A DNA stretch of 64,000 bases from Aliamphritea ceti. GTDB taxonomy: Bacteria; Pseudomonadota; Gammaproteobacteria; Pseudomonadales; Balneatricaceae. This document shows, in pieces, positions 1-8,396 of the stretch (position 1 is the stretch's first letter; each line of letters begins with the position of its first letter). The position numbers were made by a program, and so were the translations under genes. The stretch spans positions 1,674,001-1,738,000 of the forward strand of contig NZ_AP025282.1 in NCBI RefSeq assembly GCF_024347215.1, given 5' to 3'. The notes beneath the pieces were generated by a model. It had not been told where the DNA came from and searched no databases. It saw only the letters and a list, made by a program, of their open reading frames with translations.

Positions 1-15
1 ATTATTCTTGATGTG

Positions 16-39
16 TTTTATCTTGAAGTCAAGATAAAA
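16..39. promoter_or_regulatory. 24-bp perfect palindrome, likely MarR-family operator
   Basis: Arms TTTTATCTTGA and TCAAGATAAAA are perfect inverted repeats of 11 bp separated by AG. A further TTCTTGA half-site lies at about 5-11. ATCTTGA/TCAAGAT dyads are typical of MarR-family operators, and the MarR gene begins 65 bp downstream. The site probably mediates autoregulation, and perhaps control of a divergent gene beyond the left edge of the window. The palindrome is seen directly; the binding protein is inferred. Confidence 0.7.
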
Positions 40-103
40 TTGTAGATAATGATTTCCTATATTCAGATAAAGCTTTCTTTCTCATTCGGCACGGAACTCA
101 GAT

Positions 104-631
104 ATGACCGATAAACTTTCAGCTGTTAGCCAGGAAAACGTTGCGGGCGATGCCGTAGATAAGATCATTAGCCAGTGGCAGGCGCAGCGGCCAGATCTTG
201 ATCTGGAAGGCATGGCGACGATTGGTCGTGTAAAGCGTTGTGCAGCGTTACTGCAACCAAAACTGGAAAGTGTGTTTAAGCAGTTTGATTTGAGTTTCTG
301 GGAATTCGATGTGCTGGCGACTTTACGTCGTTCCGGCGATGATTGTTGTCTTTCACCAACAGAGCTGTTTTCCACTATGATGATTACGTCTGGCACTATG
401 ACTCATCGAATGAAACAGCTTGAGTCACGGGGGCTGGTGGAGCGTCTGCCTAATCCTCAGGATGCCCGCAGTATGTTGGTGAAACTGACCGCAGAAGGTT
501 TTTCAAAAGTAGATGCGGCAGTGACTGCTCACACCATTAATGAGAAGCAAATTCTGGCGGGGTTACCGGCAGAGAAACTAGCGGCTTTAGATATTGCTTT
601 AGTGGAACTGCTAAAGGTGTTGGAAGAGTAG
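104..631 (+). CDS. MarR-family winged-helix transcriptional regulator
   Basis: The 175-residue protein has the MarR layout. A helical N-terminal dimerisation segment covers residues 1-60. The winged helix-turn-helix covers about 65-140, including LSPTELFSTMMITSGTMTHR as the helix-turn-helix and LPNPQDARSMLVKLT as the wing with the conserved D-x-R. A C-terminal dimerisation helix follows. Length is slightly above the usual 140-160 because of an N-terminal extension. A GGAA-type ribosome site precedes the ATG. It lies just downstream of a perfect ATCTTGA/TCAAGAT palindrome, which fits autorepression. The ligand and target genes are not deducible; an adjacent divergent gene may lie outside the window. 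Confidence 0.93.
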   Translation: MTDKLSAVSQENVAGDAVDKIISQWQAQRPDLDLEGMATIGRVKRCAALLQPKLESVFKQFDLSFWEFDVLATLRRSGDDCCLSPTELFSTMMITSGTMTHRMKQLESRGLVERLPNPQDARSMLVKLTAEGFSKVDAAVTAHTINEKQILAGLPAEKLAALDIALVELLKVLEE

Positions 632-672
632 GAACTGCAGATAAGCCTGCTACTGAGAACTGCTTAATAGGT

Positions 673-1353
673 TTATCTCGAACGGGATAAGTTGATATCA
701 GAAGAGGCAAGCATTTCCGATAGTTCTTTATAAGTCCGTACATCTCCAAATGATCGGTAGAAGGTGTTGAGTGTTGCTTCGTGCAGGCCATGTGCATGAC
801 CAATACTAAGGTCTGCAATCAGAATTGTTTGGTAGTTTAGCTCTACAGCATCCCGGGCTGACGATTCACAACAAACGTTAGTAACAGTGCCGCAAATAAG
901 TACTGTTGTAATATTTCTTTCTTGCAATTGTGCGTGCAGATTTGATTTTCCGGGGAAGAATGCACTGTAGCCGAATTTGTAAGAAATAATGTCAGCAGTA
1001 TCGACTGTCAGTGATGCATGTATCTGCGATCTTGGGTCATCTGCTTGGGTTATATTATGCAGTTCCTGAGCAGTTTTCGGACCAAAAATAGCAATATGGT
1101 TTTGTTGTACTTGATTGCTTTTGGGCGTTACCCAGGCGACAGAGCCTCCAGCTTTTCTCAGATCGCATGCCAAAGAATTGATAGACGGAATAATAGCTTC
1201 GCAATGTGCATCTTTCAGAACAAAGGCGTTGGTCATATCGATTACGACGAGTGCTGTACTGCGAGGATCAATATCATTGAATGCGTGCAATGTGCCTCTG
1301 CGTGACGATACTTTTTTAATAATTTTTTGATTATTAATACTTGAGTGAGACAT
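673..1353 (-). CDS. Isochorismatase-like cysteine hydrolase
   Basis: The protein belongs to the isochorismatase-like (nicotinamidase/N-carbamoylsarcosine amidase) superfamily. The catalytic Asp is in ALVVIDMTNAF, the Lys in ISYKFGYSAFF, and the nucleophilic Cys in TVTNVCCESSARDA after a cis-peptide V-T motif. Members hydrolyse isochorismate, nicotinamide, ureidoacrylate or carbamoyl amides. Nothing here fixes the substrate, although TVTNVCCESSARDA is common in the generic 'cysteine hydrolase' group. An in-frame GTG four codons upstream (1365) is an alternative start; the ATG at 1353 is preferred, though neither has a strong ribosome site. The gene faces the MarR gene convergently. Confidence 0.88.
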   Translation of the reverse strand: MSHSSINNQKIIKKVSSRRGTLHAFNDIDPRSTALVVIDMTNAFVLKDAHCEAIIPSINSLACDLRKAGGSVAWVTPKSNQVQQNHIAIFGPKTAQELHNITQADDPRSQIHASLTVDTADIISYKFGYSAFFPGKSNLHAQLQERNITTVLICGTVTNVCCESSARDAVELNYQTILIADLSIGHAHGLHEATLNTFYRSFGDVRTYKELSEMLASSDINLSRSR

Positions 1354-1438
1354 CTTATGGGGCACGCTAAGAGTAAAGTTAATTTAATCGCAGATAGTAA
1401 CTGAGTACACAATAGTGGTGTTTGTCGTTTAAGTTAAG

Positions 1439-1486
1439 AGGTGACAACTCCATATGTAGTTAAACCTCATAATGGACTTGTCACCT
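1439..1486. repeat. Inverted repeat with 15-bp arms
   Basis: The left arm AGGTGACAACTCCAT (1439-1453) and right arm ATGGACTTGTCACCT (1472-1486) match as inverted repeats at 14 of 15 positions around an 18-nt loop. The repeat sits between two minus-strand genes. No U-run follows on either strand, so it is not a canonical terminator. It could be an operator for the isochorismatase-like gene, an mRNA processing hairpin or a degenerate mobile-element remnant. Confidence 0.6.
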
Positions 1487-1502
1487 TATTCACATAGAAA
1501 AA

Positions 1503-1841
1503 CTATAAAACCTGCCAGCCAATAGCCCTGCTGATGGCAAAGCTGAATTCATCGGCGACGACTGTCCATAGTCTGTTAGCCTGTGAAATATTAATGGATG
1601 GTAAATTACGCAGCCTCAGACGGGCGATGAGTTTCTGTTCGTCCATAAAGATGCGTGCGTCGTTTTCTTCGTATTCGCCACTTTGCTGTTTTTCGTTAAT
1701 AAAGGCTATATCGCTGAACATATCCCTGCCTATATGTTCGATGACGCGCCTGATTTCCTCCCGACTTGTTTCATTTTCGCGTGTTACGGTGGTAATGATT
1801 CCTTCTAAAACTGCATTGAAGTTAACGTTATTAATGATCAT
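1503..1841 (-). CDS. Hypothetical protein
   Basis: I do not recognise this 112-residue protein. It is predicted all-helical and charged, with a segment rich in E, R and K (VTRENETSREEIRRVIEHIG) and no membrane segment, signal peptide or cysteine cluster. GGAG lies 7 nt before the ATG at 1841, which decides this start over an ATG four codons upstream whose own second codon supplies that GGAG. Codon use looks like its neighbours. The gene stands alone, with intergenic DNA on both sides. Confidence 0.6.
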   Translation of the reverse strand: MIINNVNFNAVLEGIITTVTRENETSREEIRRVIEHIGRDMFSDIAFINEKQQSGEYEENDARIFMDEQKLIARLRLRNLPSINISQANRLWTVVADEFSFAISRAIGWQVL

Positions 1842-1881
1842 GGCATACTCCATTGCTGCGCATAAATATTGCGGCGACGAT

Positions 1882-2028
1882 TTAGCCGCAGGGTTTTAAG
1901 TATGGATTGTGGTTACAAGCACAGACGTGGATGTGACGTTGCGCCGCAGAAACCTGAGACGGGTCGAAAGAGTGGGGCAGAGCTGTCAGGTTAGCTCTGA
2001 GTTCGACTCCTGGGTCGGTTCCGGGCAT
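1882..2028 (-). CDS. Candidate 48-residue small ORF, doubtful
   Basis: A short ORF begins with ATG at 2028, with AAGGA about 8 nt upstream, and ends 41 nt before the hypothetical gene at 1841. The predicted peptide is His- and Cys-rich near the end (HVCACNHNPYLKPCG). Several codons are unusual for the neighbourhood (AGA, GGA, CCA), and nothing recognisable is encoded. It could be a leader peptide for the downstream gene or chance. It is listed because the 1842-2145 stretch holds nothing else convincing. Confidence 0.22.
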   Translation of the reverse strand: MPGTDPGVELRANLTALPHSFDPSQVSAAQRHIHVCACNHNPYLKPCG

Positions 2029-2145
2029 ATGCAACATCCTTTTGCGCTGTGTGTACGAACGATTCAGCGGTCTTAGCTCCCTGCCAGAACACATCTGAAT
2101 CGTTATATAGCGTAGATCAGAATTGCAGATTTTTCCGCAACCGGT

Positions 2146-2802
2146 TTATTGCCGGCTGGCGGTCAGTGCCCAGATACCTGCCGCAGATAACAGGCTGCCA
2201 CCACCAAGGTTGAATGCCCGGTGTGCACGTTTATGACTAAGCAGTTTTCTGGCCTGAGCGGCGAACAGTGAATACAGACAAGCATTGAGCGTTGCCAGCG
2301 ATACAAAAGTAATTGCCAGCCACCATAACTGGGTTGCAGCACCTGCGCCGGGGGTAATGAACTGAGGCAGGAAAGCCACGAAGAAAATAATACCTTTTGG
2401 ATTCATCGCGGTAACCAGATAGGTATTTGCAAACAGTTTCCAGCCAGACACACTGGTGTCGGCAGGCAAGCTCATTGGATTTACGCCGGCCCGCAACAGT
2501 TTTATGCCCAGATATAACAGATATAAACCACCGATCCATTTGACGACCATGAACCAGAAAGCGGATTGCGCCAGTAATGTACCCAGCCCTACAAGGGATA
2601 ACAGCAGAGCGGTTGAGTCCCCCAGTGCTACCGCTGCAATCAGCGGCCAGCGGGCACGGTTACCATGGGAAATTGAGTAACTGATTACGGTCAGAATGGT
2701 AGGACCAGGAATAATCAGTAAAACACTGGAAGCGAGGACAAATGCCAGCCAGGTTTCCAGTGTCAGTAATGTGTCGAATAAGAAAAAGGTATCGGGGATC
2801 AT
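2146..2802 (-). CDS. LysE/RhtB-family amino-acid exporter
   Basis: This 218-residue inner-membrane protein has about six hydrophobic helices and the family signature near the N-terminus: SVLLIIPGPTILTVISYSI, followed by HGNRARWPLIAAVALGD. RhtB/LysE exporters remove excess amino acids or homoserine lactone-like compounds by proton antiport. Residues 100-115 (LLRAGVN) form the usual cytoplasmic loop. Length is standard (about 205-220). The downstream end is convergent with nothing, and the gene appears to be monocistronic. The substrate cannot be told from sequence. Confidence 0.92.
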   Translation of the reverse strand: MIPDTFFLFDTLLTLETWLAFVLASSVLLIIPGPTILTVISYSISHGNRARWPLIAAVALGDSTALLLSLVGLGTLLAQSAFWFMVVKWIGGLYLLYLGIKLLRAGVNPMSLPADTSVSGWKLFANTYLVTAMNPKGIIFFVAFLPQFITPGAGAATQLWWLAITFVSLATLNACLYSLFAAQARKLLSHKRAHRAFNLGGGSLLSAAGIWALTASRQ

Positions 2803-2909
2803 GTCGGGCTCCTGAGCGCGTTGTCAGAGTTTTGTCGATAGCAATGCCCTTTATGAATCCCCAGATTCCTTTACCCGTCAAGGATTTTTTAAATCGGATA
2901 AATGACTGC

Positions 2910-3764
2910 TTAGTCTGTCAGAACGCCGGCCTGATAGTCAGCCATTGCTTGCTGTATTTCTTCAGCAGTATTCATGACAAAGGGGCCGTGATGGGCAACA
3001 GGTTCTTTAAGTGGCTGGCCACTTAGAATGAGCATTCCGGTATTTTCTGTTGCACTTAATTGCAATGTGCCAGCATCGCTGATCTTAGCCATTTGACGCT
3101 TGCCAACAGACTGCCCCTGGATAATTAACTCACCCTGATAGACAAAAATGAGCAGGTTTTCTTCGCTAACAGCATCCAGTGTAACGTTCTGGTTTGCTGG
3201 CAATTGCAGATCTGCAACCCGGGTAGGTGCCGTTGTTTGCAGTGGTCCGCTGTAAGTTTGTGACTGCAGTTGCAGTGAACCGGCAATGACTTTCACGCTT
3301 GCGTGACTACCGTTACTGCTATCAGCATTGTTGGTTTGAAGCTTCTGCCAGGGTAACTCGGAAAGGGGAATATCTTTCCAGGCAGCTGGCTGCATTTTGT
3401 TTGCTGCCGGTAAGTTAATCCATAGCTGAAATCCATGCAGGGCATTCTGACCCAGTAAAGGTTTCTCGCTGTGAATGACGCCTTTACCGGCAGACATCCA
3501 CTGGGCTTCACCTTCCCTGATTTTTCCCTGATTGCCCATGTGGTCCTGATGTTCAAAGCCACCGGCCCGAATATAGGTCAGGGTTTCCAGGCCGCGGTGA
3601 GGATGTGGCGGAAAACCGGCGATGTAATCATCCGGGTTATCGGAGTTTATTTCGTCAAGCATCAGGAACGGATCGAGACTGTTATCACGAAAACCATGTA
3701 CCCGCTGCAATTTTACCCCTGCACCATCGCTGGATGGCCGGCTGTTGATGATCTGAATATGCAT
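2910..3764 (-). CDS. Pirin-family bicupin protein
   Basis: The protein has an N-terminal pirin cupin with the metal-site motif region FPPHPHRGLETLTYI (His-x-His around residues 55-65) and EHQDHMGNQGKI, then a C-terminal cupin with LKEPVAHHGPFVMNT. Pirins are Fe-dependent bicupins; some act as quercetinases or as redox-responsive cofactors, and most have unknown substrates. The start at 3764 has AGGA 8 nt upstream; the ORF extends 12 codons further upstream without such a site. It is transcribed divergently from the LysR gene at 3882, which probably regulates it. Confidence 0.92.
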   Translation of the reverse strand: MHIQIINSRPSSDGAGVKLQRVHGFRDNSLDPFLMLDEINSDNPDDYIAGFPPHPHRGLETLTYIRAGGFEHQDHMGNQGKIREGEAQWMSAGKGVIHSEKPLLGQNALHGFQLWINLPAANKMQPAAWKDIPLSELPWQKLQTNNADSSNGSHASVKVIAGSLQLQSQTYSGPLQTTAPTRVADLQLPANQNVTLDAVSEENLLIFVYQGELIIQGQSVGKRQMAKISDAGTLQLSATENTGMLILSGQPLKEPVAHHGPFVMNTAEEIQQAMADYQAGVLTD

Positions 3765-3881
3765 ACTGCAAATCCTCATATGTGAATATATGTTAATCAC
3801 TATAGGTTCAAATTATTCGTAAGTTAATCGCGATTAGTTGTATAGTTTATTCGGTTTTATAGAACGAATATGGAGTAGCAG

Positions 3882-4823
3882 ATGAGAGTCACCCTTGAAC
3901 AGTGGCGTATGCTGAAAGCTGTTGTTGATCATGGCGGTTTTGCGCATGCGGCGGCGGCTGTGCATAAAAGCCAGTCGAGTATTAATCACGCCATTCACAA
4001 AATGGAAGATCAGCTGGGTGTGAAGCTGTTACAGGTAAAAGGCCGTAAGGCATATTTGACAGATGCTGGCAGTTTGTTGTTACGCCGTGCAGAGAGCCTG
4101 CTCGACAGTGCGCAGCATATTGATGATTTGGCACAAAGCCTGTCTGCCGGGGAGGAGCCTGAAATCAGCCTGGCGATTGATCAGATAATGCCGGCGGTTT
4201 ATATCACGGAAGTGCTGGAGTTGTTCGCCAATGAATATCCGAATACCCGGGTACAGTTATATGAAACAGTGTTATCCGGCGCCCGGGAAGCACTGGAGGA
4301 GGGGGCTGTTGATCTGGCGATAACCGGCGCGGGTATGCCAGGGTATTTATCTGAACCTATGACCGGAGTGGATTTTATCGCGGTAGCGTCACCCAGACAT
4401 GAGCTGTGTAATATGGGGCCGCTTAATCTGGATGATTTGCGTAATTTTCGCCAAATAGTCACCCGGGATTCTGCCCTGCAGGACAAAGTTGATTCCGGTT
4501 GGCTCAAAGCTGAGCAGCGCTGGACGGTGAGTAATCTCAGTACTGCGGTGGCGATGGTACAGCGGGGCGTGGGGTTTGCCTGGCTGCCAATGACAAGGGT
4601 TGGGCCTCTTATCCTCAGTGATGAATTGAAAGTTCTGCCATTGGAAAAAGGCGCGTTACGCAGTATGACACTACAGATGTACTACGGCCGTGGTGAACAG
4701 AGTGGCCCCGGTGTGATGCGGCTGGCGGAGTTGCTGAAAGAATTCTGTGTGATGCAGTGTCCGAAGCATGACATACCGATGCGGGCGCAGATTTTGGCAG
4801 AGATCGAAAAACCGGAAACATAA
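3882..4823 (+). CDS. LysR-family transcriptional regulator (divergent from pirin)
   Basis: A 313-residue LysR-type regulator. The N-terminal helix-turn-helix (residues 1-60) contains GGFAHAAAAVHKSQSSINHA followed by LGVKLLQVKGRKAYLT, and a substrate-binding-like effector domain follows from about residue 90. A GGAG ribosome site precedes the ATG. The 117-bp divergent gap to the pirin gene is AT-rich and suits a LysR operator/promoter. The most likely role is inducer-dependent control of the pirin gene, an inference from gene arrangement only. Confidence 0.93.
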   Translation: MRVTLEQWRMLKAVVDHGGFAHAAAAVHKSQSSINHAIHKMEDQLGVKLLQVKGRKAYLTDAGSLLLRRAESLLDSAQHIDDLAQSLSAGEEPEISLAIDQIMPAVYITEVLELFANEYPNTRVQLYETVLSGAREALEEGAVDLAITGAGMPGYLSEPMTGVDFIAVASPRHELCNMGPLNLDDLRNFRQIVTRDSALQDKVDSGWLKAEQRWTVSNLSTAVAMVQRGVGFAWLPMTRVGPLILSDELKVLPLEKGALRSMTLQMYYGRGEQSGPGVMRLAELLKEFCVMQCPKHDIPMRAQILAEIEKPET

Positions 4824-5008
4824 AATTTTATCTGCAGACAGATCTACATCCAGAAAGCTCTGCATGTAAAAGGATTCTATTAAATAGAATGATTTGTGCG
4901 AATTTAAGTGATTTTGTTTCTTAAAATGCAAACTAATATGTGTCCATCACTTAATGTTCAGAACAGTGCCGGCAACTTTTTCAGTCGGTACTCAGCGAGG
5001 ATACAACG

Positions 5009-5977
5009 ATGGGATTACTGATTAACGGCAGTTGGCACGATCAATGGTATGACACTTCTGGCGATGGCGAGTTTGTCCGCGAAGATGCCGGATTTCGTCA
5101 CTGGGTGACTGCAGATGGCAGCCCGGGAATCAGCGGTGAGGGTGGCTTTGCAGCTGAAACTGGCCGCTATCACTTATATGTATCCCTTGCGTGTCCCTGG
5201 GCTCACCGCACTTTGATTTTCCGCCATCTTAAAGGCCTTGAAGCGTTGATCAGTGTTTCTGTAGTTAGTCCGGATATGCTGGAGCAGGGCTGGAGCTTTG
5301 ATAAAGCAAGTGGCTCAGATGGTGATGCCTTGTATGCTTCTGAATTCATGCATCAGATCTATACACAGGCCAAAGCTGATTACACTGGCCGTGTCACAGT
5401 ACCTGTGCTTTGGGATAAACAGCGGGAAACTATAGTCAGTAATGAATCATCTGAAATTATTCGGATGTTTAATTCGGCCTTTGATCACCTGACAGGTAAC
5501 ACGCTGGACTTCTATCCGCAGCACTTACAAACTGCAATCGACGCGGCAAATGAATGGGTTTATCAGGACATTAATAACGGCGTTTACCGGGCCGGCTTTG
5601 CGACTACTCAGGCTGCCTATGAGCATAATGTTGTGGATCTTTTCAGTGCACTGGATCGTTTGGAGCATCTTTTATCAGAACAACGTTATATTGCTGGCGA
5701 TCAGATCACAGAAGCAGACTGGCGGACATTTACGACACTGGTGAGATTCGATGCGGTTTATCACGGTCACTTTAAATGTAACCTGCGTCAGCTGCGTGAA
5801 TATCCAAATATAAGCGGTTATGTAAGAGAGCTTTATCAGCAGAGTGATGTCGCGAGTACCTGTGATTTCGAGCATATCAAGCAGCATTATTATTACAGCC
5901 ATGCGGGCATTAATCCTACCCGGGTTGTTCCATTGGGCCCGGCGCTGGATTTTGATCGGCCACATGGCCGTGGATAA
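5009..5977 (+). CDS. Glutathione S-transferase family, glutathionyl-hydroquinone reductase type
   Basis: The 322-residue length and sequence match the Xi-class GST (YqjG/ECM4) group. The catalytic motif SLACPWAHRT (residues about 58-67) carries the active-site Cys, where ordinary GSTs have Tyr or Ser. SNESSEIIRMFN is the glutathione-binding region. The C-terminal helical domain ends with the conserved HYYYSHAGINPTRVVPLGP segment. Such enzymes reduce glutathionyl-hydroquinones in the cytosol using glutathione. AGGA lies 8 nt before the ATG. A short hairpin (CGCTTGC/GCAAGCG, 5985-6001) follows the stop codon but lacks a U-run. Confidence 0.93.
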   Translation: MGLLINGSWHDQWYDTSGDGEFVREDAGFRHWVTADGSPGISGEGGFAAETGRYHLYVSLACPWAHRTLIFRHLKGLEALISVSVVSPDMLEQGWSFDKASGSDGDALYASEFMHQIYTQAKADYTGRVTVPVLWDKQRETIVSNESSEIIRMFNSAFDHLTGNTLDFYPQHLQTAIDAANEWVYQDINNGVYRAGFATTQAAYEHNVVDLFSALDRLEHLLSEQRYIAGDQITEADWRTFTTLVRFDAVYHGHFKCNLRQLREYPNISGYVRELYQQSDVASTCDFEHIKQHYYYSHAGINPTRVVPLGPALDFDRPHGRG

Positions 5978-6064
5978 ATATAAGCGCTTGCTTTGCAAGC
6001 GATGCTGATCACGTATACTGGCCTCTTTATGCACTGAGCATGAGTTGAAAGAGGAGTATGGACG

Positions 6065-8026
6065 ATGGATACGCAGGGAGCGTTGCAGCAATATTTCGGT
6101 TTTAATCAGTTTCGTCCCGGGCAGCAGCAGACAGTCGATCAGTTGTTGCAGGGGCACTCCAGTCTGGCAATCTTTCCAACAGGCTCAGGTAAATCACTCT
6201 GTTATCAGCTCAGTGCGTTACAGCTGCCGCATCTGACTTTAGTCGTTTCCCCACTGTTAGCGTTAATGAAAGATCAGCTGGCCTTTCTTGACGCTAAAGG
6301 CATTCCCGCTGCGCGAATTGATTCTGGCATGAGCTTTGAAGAAAATCGCCAGGTAATGGCAGACGCCCGCAGTGGCAAGTTAAAGATTCTTATGGTGTCG
6401 GTTGAGCGTTTTAAGAATGAACGCTTTCGTCAGTTTATTGCTGCAATTCCGTTATCGATGCTGGTGGTTGATGAAGCCCACTGTATCTCTGAATGGGGTC
6501 ATAACTTCCGGCCGGATTATCTTAAATTGCCGGTGTATCGCGAAGCTTTGAATATTCCGCTGGTATTACTGTTAACGGCCACAGCGACAGAGCAGGTTAA
6601 GGCCGATATGGCGGCTAAATTTTCGATACAACCAGAACATATCGTGCAGACGGGGTTTTACCGTGCAAATTTGGATCTGAGTGTCTGGCCTGTGAGTGAC
6701 CAGCAACGTAACGGACGCTTGCTGGACGCACTGGGGCAGGCATCAGGCCCGGCTGTTGTTTATGTAACACTGCAACAGACTGCTGAAAAGGTGGCTGATT
6801 TTCTGCGTCAGAAGGGTTTAAATGCTGCGGCTTATCATGCGGGTTTTAAGGATGATCAGCGCCAACAGGTACAAGATGATTTTATGGCCGGGCGCTTACA
6901 GATAGTCGTAGCGACTATTGCGTTTGGCATGGGTGTAGATAAATCTGATATTCGCTGCGTCGTGCATTATGACCTGCCTAAATCTATCGAAAACTACAGT
7001 CAGGAAATTGGCCGTGCCGGCCGGGACGGTCAACCAAGCCGCTGCATAGCACTGGGCAATCTGGATGGCATAAATACGGTCGAGAACTTTGTCTATGGCG
7101 ATACTCCTGAACCGGAAGGTATTGCGTATGTGCTTGAAGATATAGCCAGTAATATTAATGCCGAAGGTAACTGGGAAGTACAATTATTATCACTGGCAAA
7201 CAGCAGTAATATTCGTCAGCTGACGCTGAAAACCTTGTTAGTGCAGTTAGAACTTAATCAGGTTATTCAGGCGAAGTCTGTGTATTTCGCTGAATTTAAA
7301 TACAAGTTTCTGCAAGATCAACAGCAGATACTCGAACGCTTTAATGGTGAACGCCGGGCATTTTTACAGGCTTTGTTCAGCCACACTCCGTTTAAGCGGA
7401 TATGGGGTGAACTGGATATGCAGAGTTTATTGCAAAGTTATGGCGGTGATCGTGACCGTGCGGTTAAAGCACTGGAATATCTCAGTGAACAGCAATTAAT
7501 TGAATTACAGAGCCGTGGTGTAACAGAAGTGTTTGGCGTTAATCAGTCTGCATTGTTACAGCCAGAGCTTGGGACAAACTTACAAGCTTATTTTGCTGAT
7601 AAGGAACAAAAAGAGATTGCCCGGATTGCTGCGCTGGTGGGCTTTTTCGAAGAAACTCGCTGTCTTAGCCATCAACTTGCGGAATATTTTGCAGATTATC
7701 AGGCACCGCAGATCTGCGGACACTGTTCAGTATGTCGACATGAACCGGCGAAACTGTCGTACTCATGGGATGTAAGTTGTCCGGAAGCAGAGCAGTTGGA
7801 GTGTTGGCTCCAGACATTGGCAACCAAATTGGAAACGGCTAACTCTCCGGGTGATATTCGATTGTCGTTACCTTTAGCATGCCGTTTTCTGGCGGGTATC
7901 AGTGTGCCGGTGTGGACGAAAATTAAAGCCAGGCAACTGCCAGGCTACGGCAGTTGTGAAAGCATGCGTTATGCGGATATTTCGCAATGGGTTGCGGGAA
8001 TTGTTGCCAGGATTAACGCCCAATAA
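6065..8026 (+). CDS. recQ: RecQ-family ATP-dependent DNA helicase
   Basis: A 653-residue superfamily 2 helicase. The early motif GFNQFRPGQQ is followed by Walker A TGSGKS at residues 39-44, DEAH at 136-139, the SAT-like motif LLTATAT, and motif VI QEIGRAGRDGQPS. A zinc-binding region after the helicase core includes CLSHQLAEYF and ICGHCSVC, as in RecQ C-terminal domains. I see no HRDC domain, so this is a divergent or shorter RecQ relative and may not be the housekeeping copy. The symbol is given for family only. A GAGGAG ribosome site precedes the ATG. A strong terminator follows at 8071-8091. Confidence 0.88.
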   Translation: MDTQGALQQYFGFNQFRPGQQQTVDQLLQGHSSLAIFPTGSGKSLCYQLSALQLPHLTLVVSPLLALMKDQLAFLDAKGIPAARIDSGMSFEENRQVMADARSGKLKILMVSVERFKNERFRQFIAAIPLSMLVVDEAHCISEWGHNFRPDYLKLPVYREALNIPLVLLLTATATEQVKADMAAKFSIQPEHIVQTGFYRANLDLSVWPVSDQQRNGRLLDALGQASGPAVVYVTLQQTAEKVADFLRQKGLNAAAYHAGFKDDQRQQVQDDFMAGRLQIVVATIAFGMGVDKSDIRCVVHYDLPKSIENYSQEIGRAGRDGQPSRCIALGNLDGINTVENFVYGDTPEPEGIAYVLEDIASNINAEGNWEVQLLSLANSSNIRQLTLKTLLVQLELNQVIQAKSVYFAEFKYKFLQDQQQILERFNGERRAFLQALFSHTPFKRIWGELDMQSLLQSYGGDRDRAVKALEYLSEQQLIELQSRGVTEVFGVNQSALLQPELGTNLQAYFADKEQKEIARIAALVGFFEETRCLSHQLAEYFADYQAPQICGHCSVCRHEPAKLSYSWDVSCPEAEQLECWLQTLATKLETANSPGDIRLSLPLACRFLAGISVPVWTKIKARQLPGYGSCESMRYADISQWVAGIVARINAQ

Positions 8027-8070
8027 CGGAATTCAGAGAAGGTTCTGTCAGAAATTCAGATAGTAAAAAG

Positions 8071-8091
8071 CCGGCATTTGCCGGTTTTTTT
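8071..8091 (+). terminator. Intrinsic terminator after recQ
   Basis: Stem CCGGC/GCCGG with loop ATTT is followed by seven T residues. It ends the recQ transcript. The next 190 bp (to the palindrome at 8278) show no gene. Confidence 0.88.
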
Positions 8092-8277
8092 GTAAGTGCT
8101 TACTATCGGTTCAGTGTATTAATCAGGCTTTATATGATGGTGACCACTGAAGACAGGAAGTGCATTTTGATATAACTCAGTGAGTTAGTATGTTCCGCTT
8201 ATGTTGCTGAAGTTAGAAATCTATTGAGTAGTTATTTTCTGTGAGTTGGATCTATGTCAATTAATCCCAGCTAAGAA

Positions 8278-8303
8278 TGTCTGCTTTGTGCCAAAAGCGG
8301 ACA
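8278..8303. repeat. Palindromic repeat, copy 1 (left of AT-rich cassette)
   Basis: A 26-bp REP-like unit of the form TGTCYGCTTT, a 6-nt spacer, then AAAGCGGACA. Its reverse complement matches the copy at 10164-10189 at 24 to 25 positions, so the two copies flank the methyltransferase/LysR cassette in opposite orientation. The rest of the 8092-8396 gap holds no convincing gene; a partial match (TGTTCCGCTTATG) lies near 8189. Confidence 0.7.
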
Positions 8304-8396
8304 CTTTCATGGATTGAAACTGATGGTTCTTCATGCACCCTAAAGCTATCGTACATAGATAGGCCATTCATCCATTAGGCGTGATTGTATTGGATA

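Noticed and set aside
2001..2022. T-arm-like GTTCGACTCC stretch suggesting a tRNA
   Set aside because: No acceptor, D or anticodon arms can be formed around it on either strand.
5985..6001. Hairpin CGCTTGC/GCAAGCG after the GST gene as terminator
   Set aside because: There is no U-run on either strand and the stem is short.
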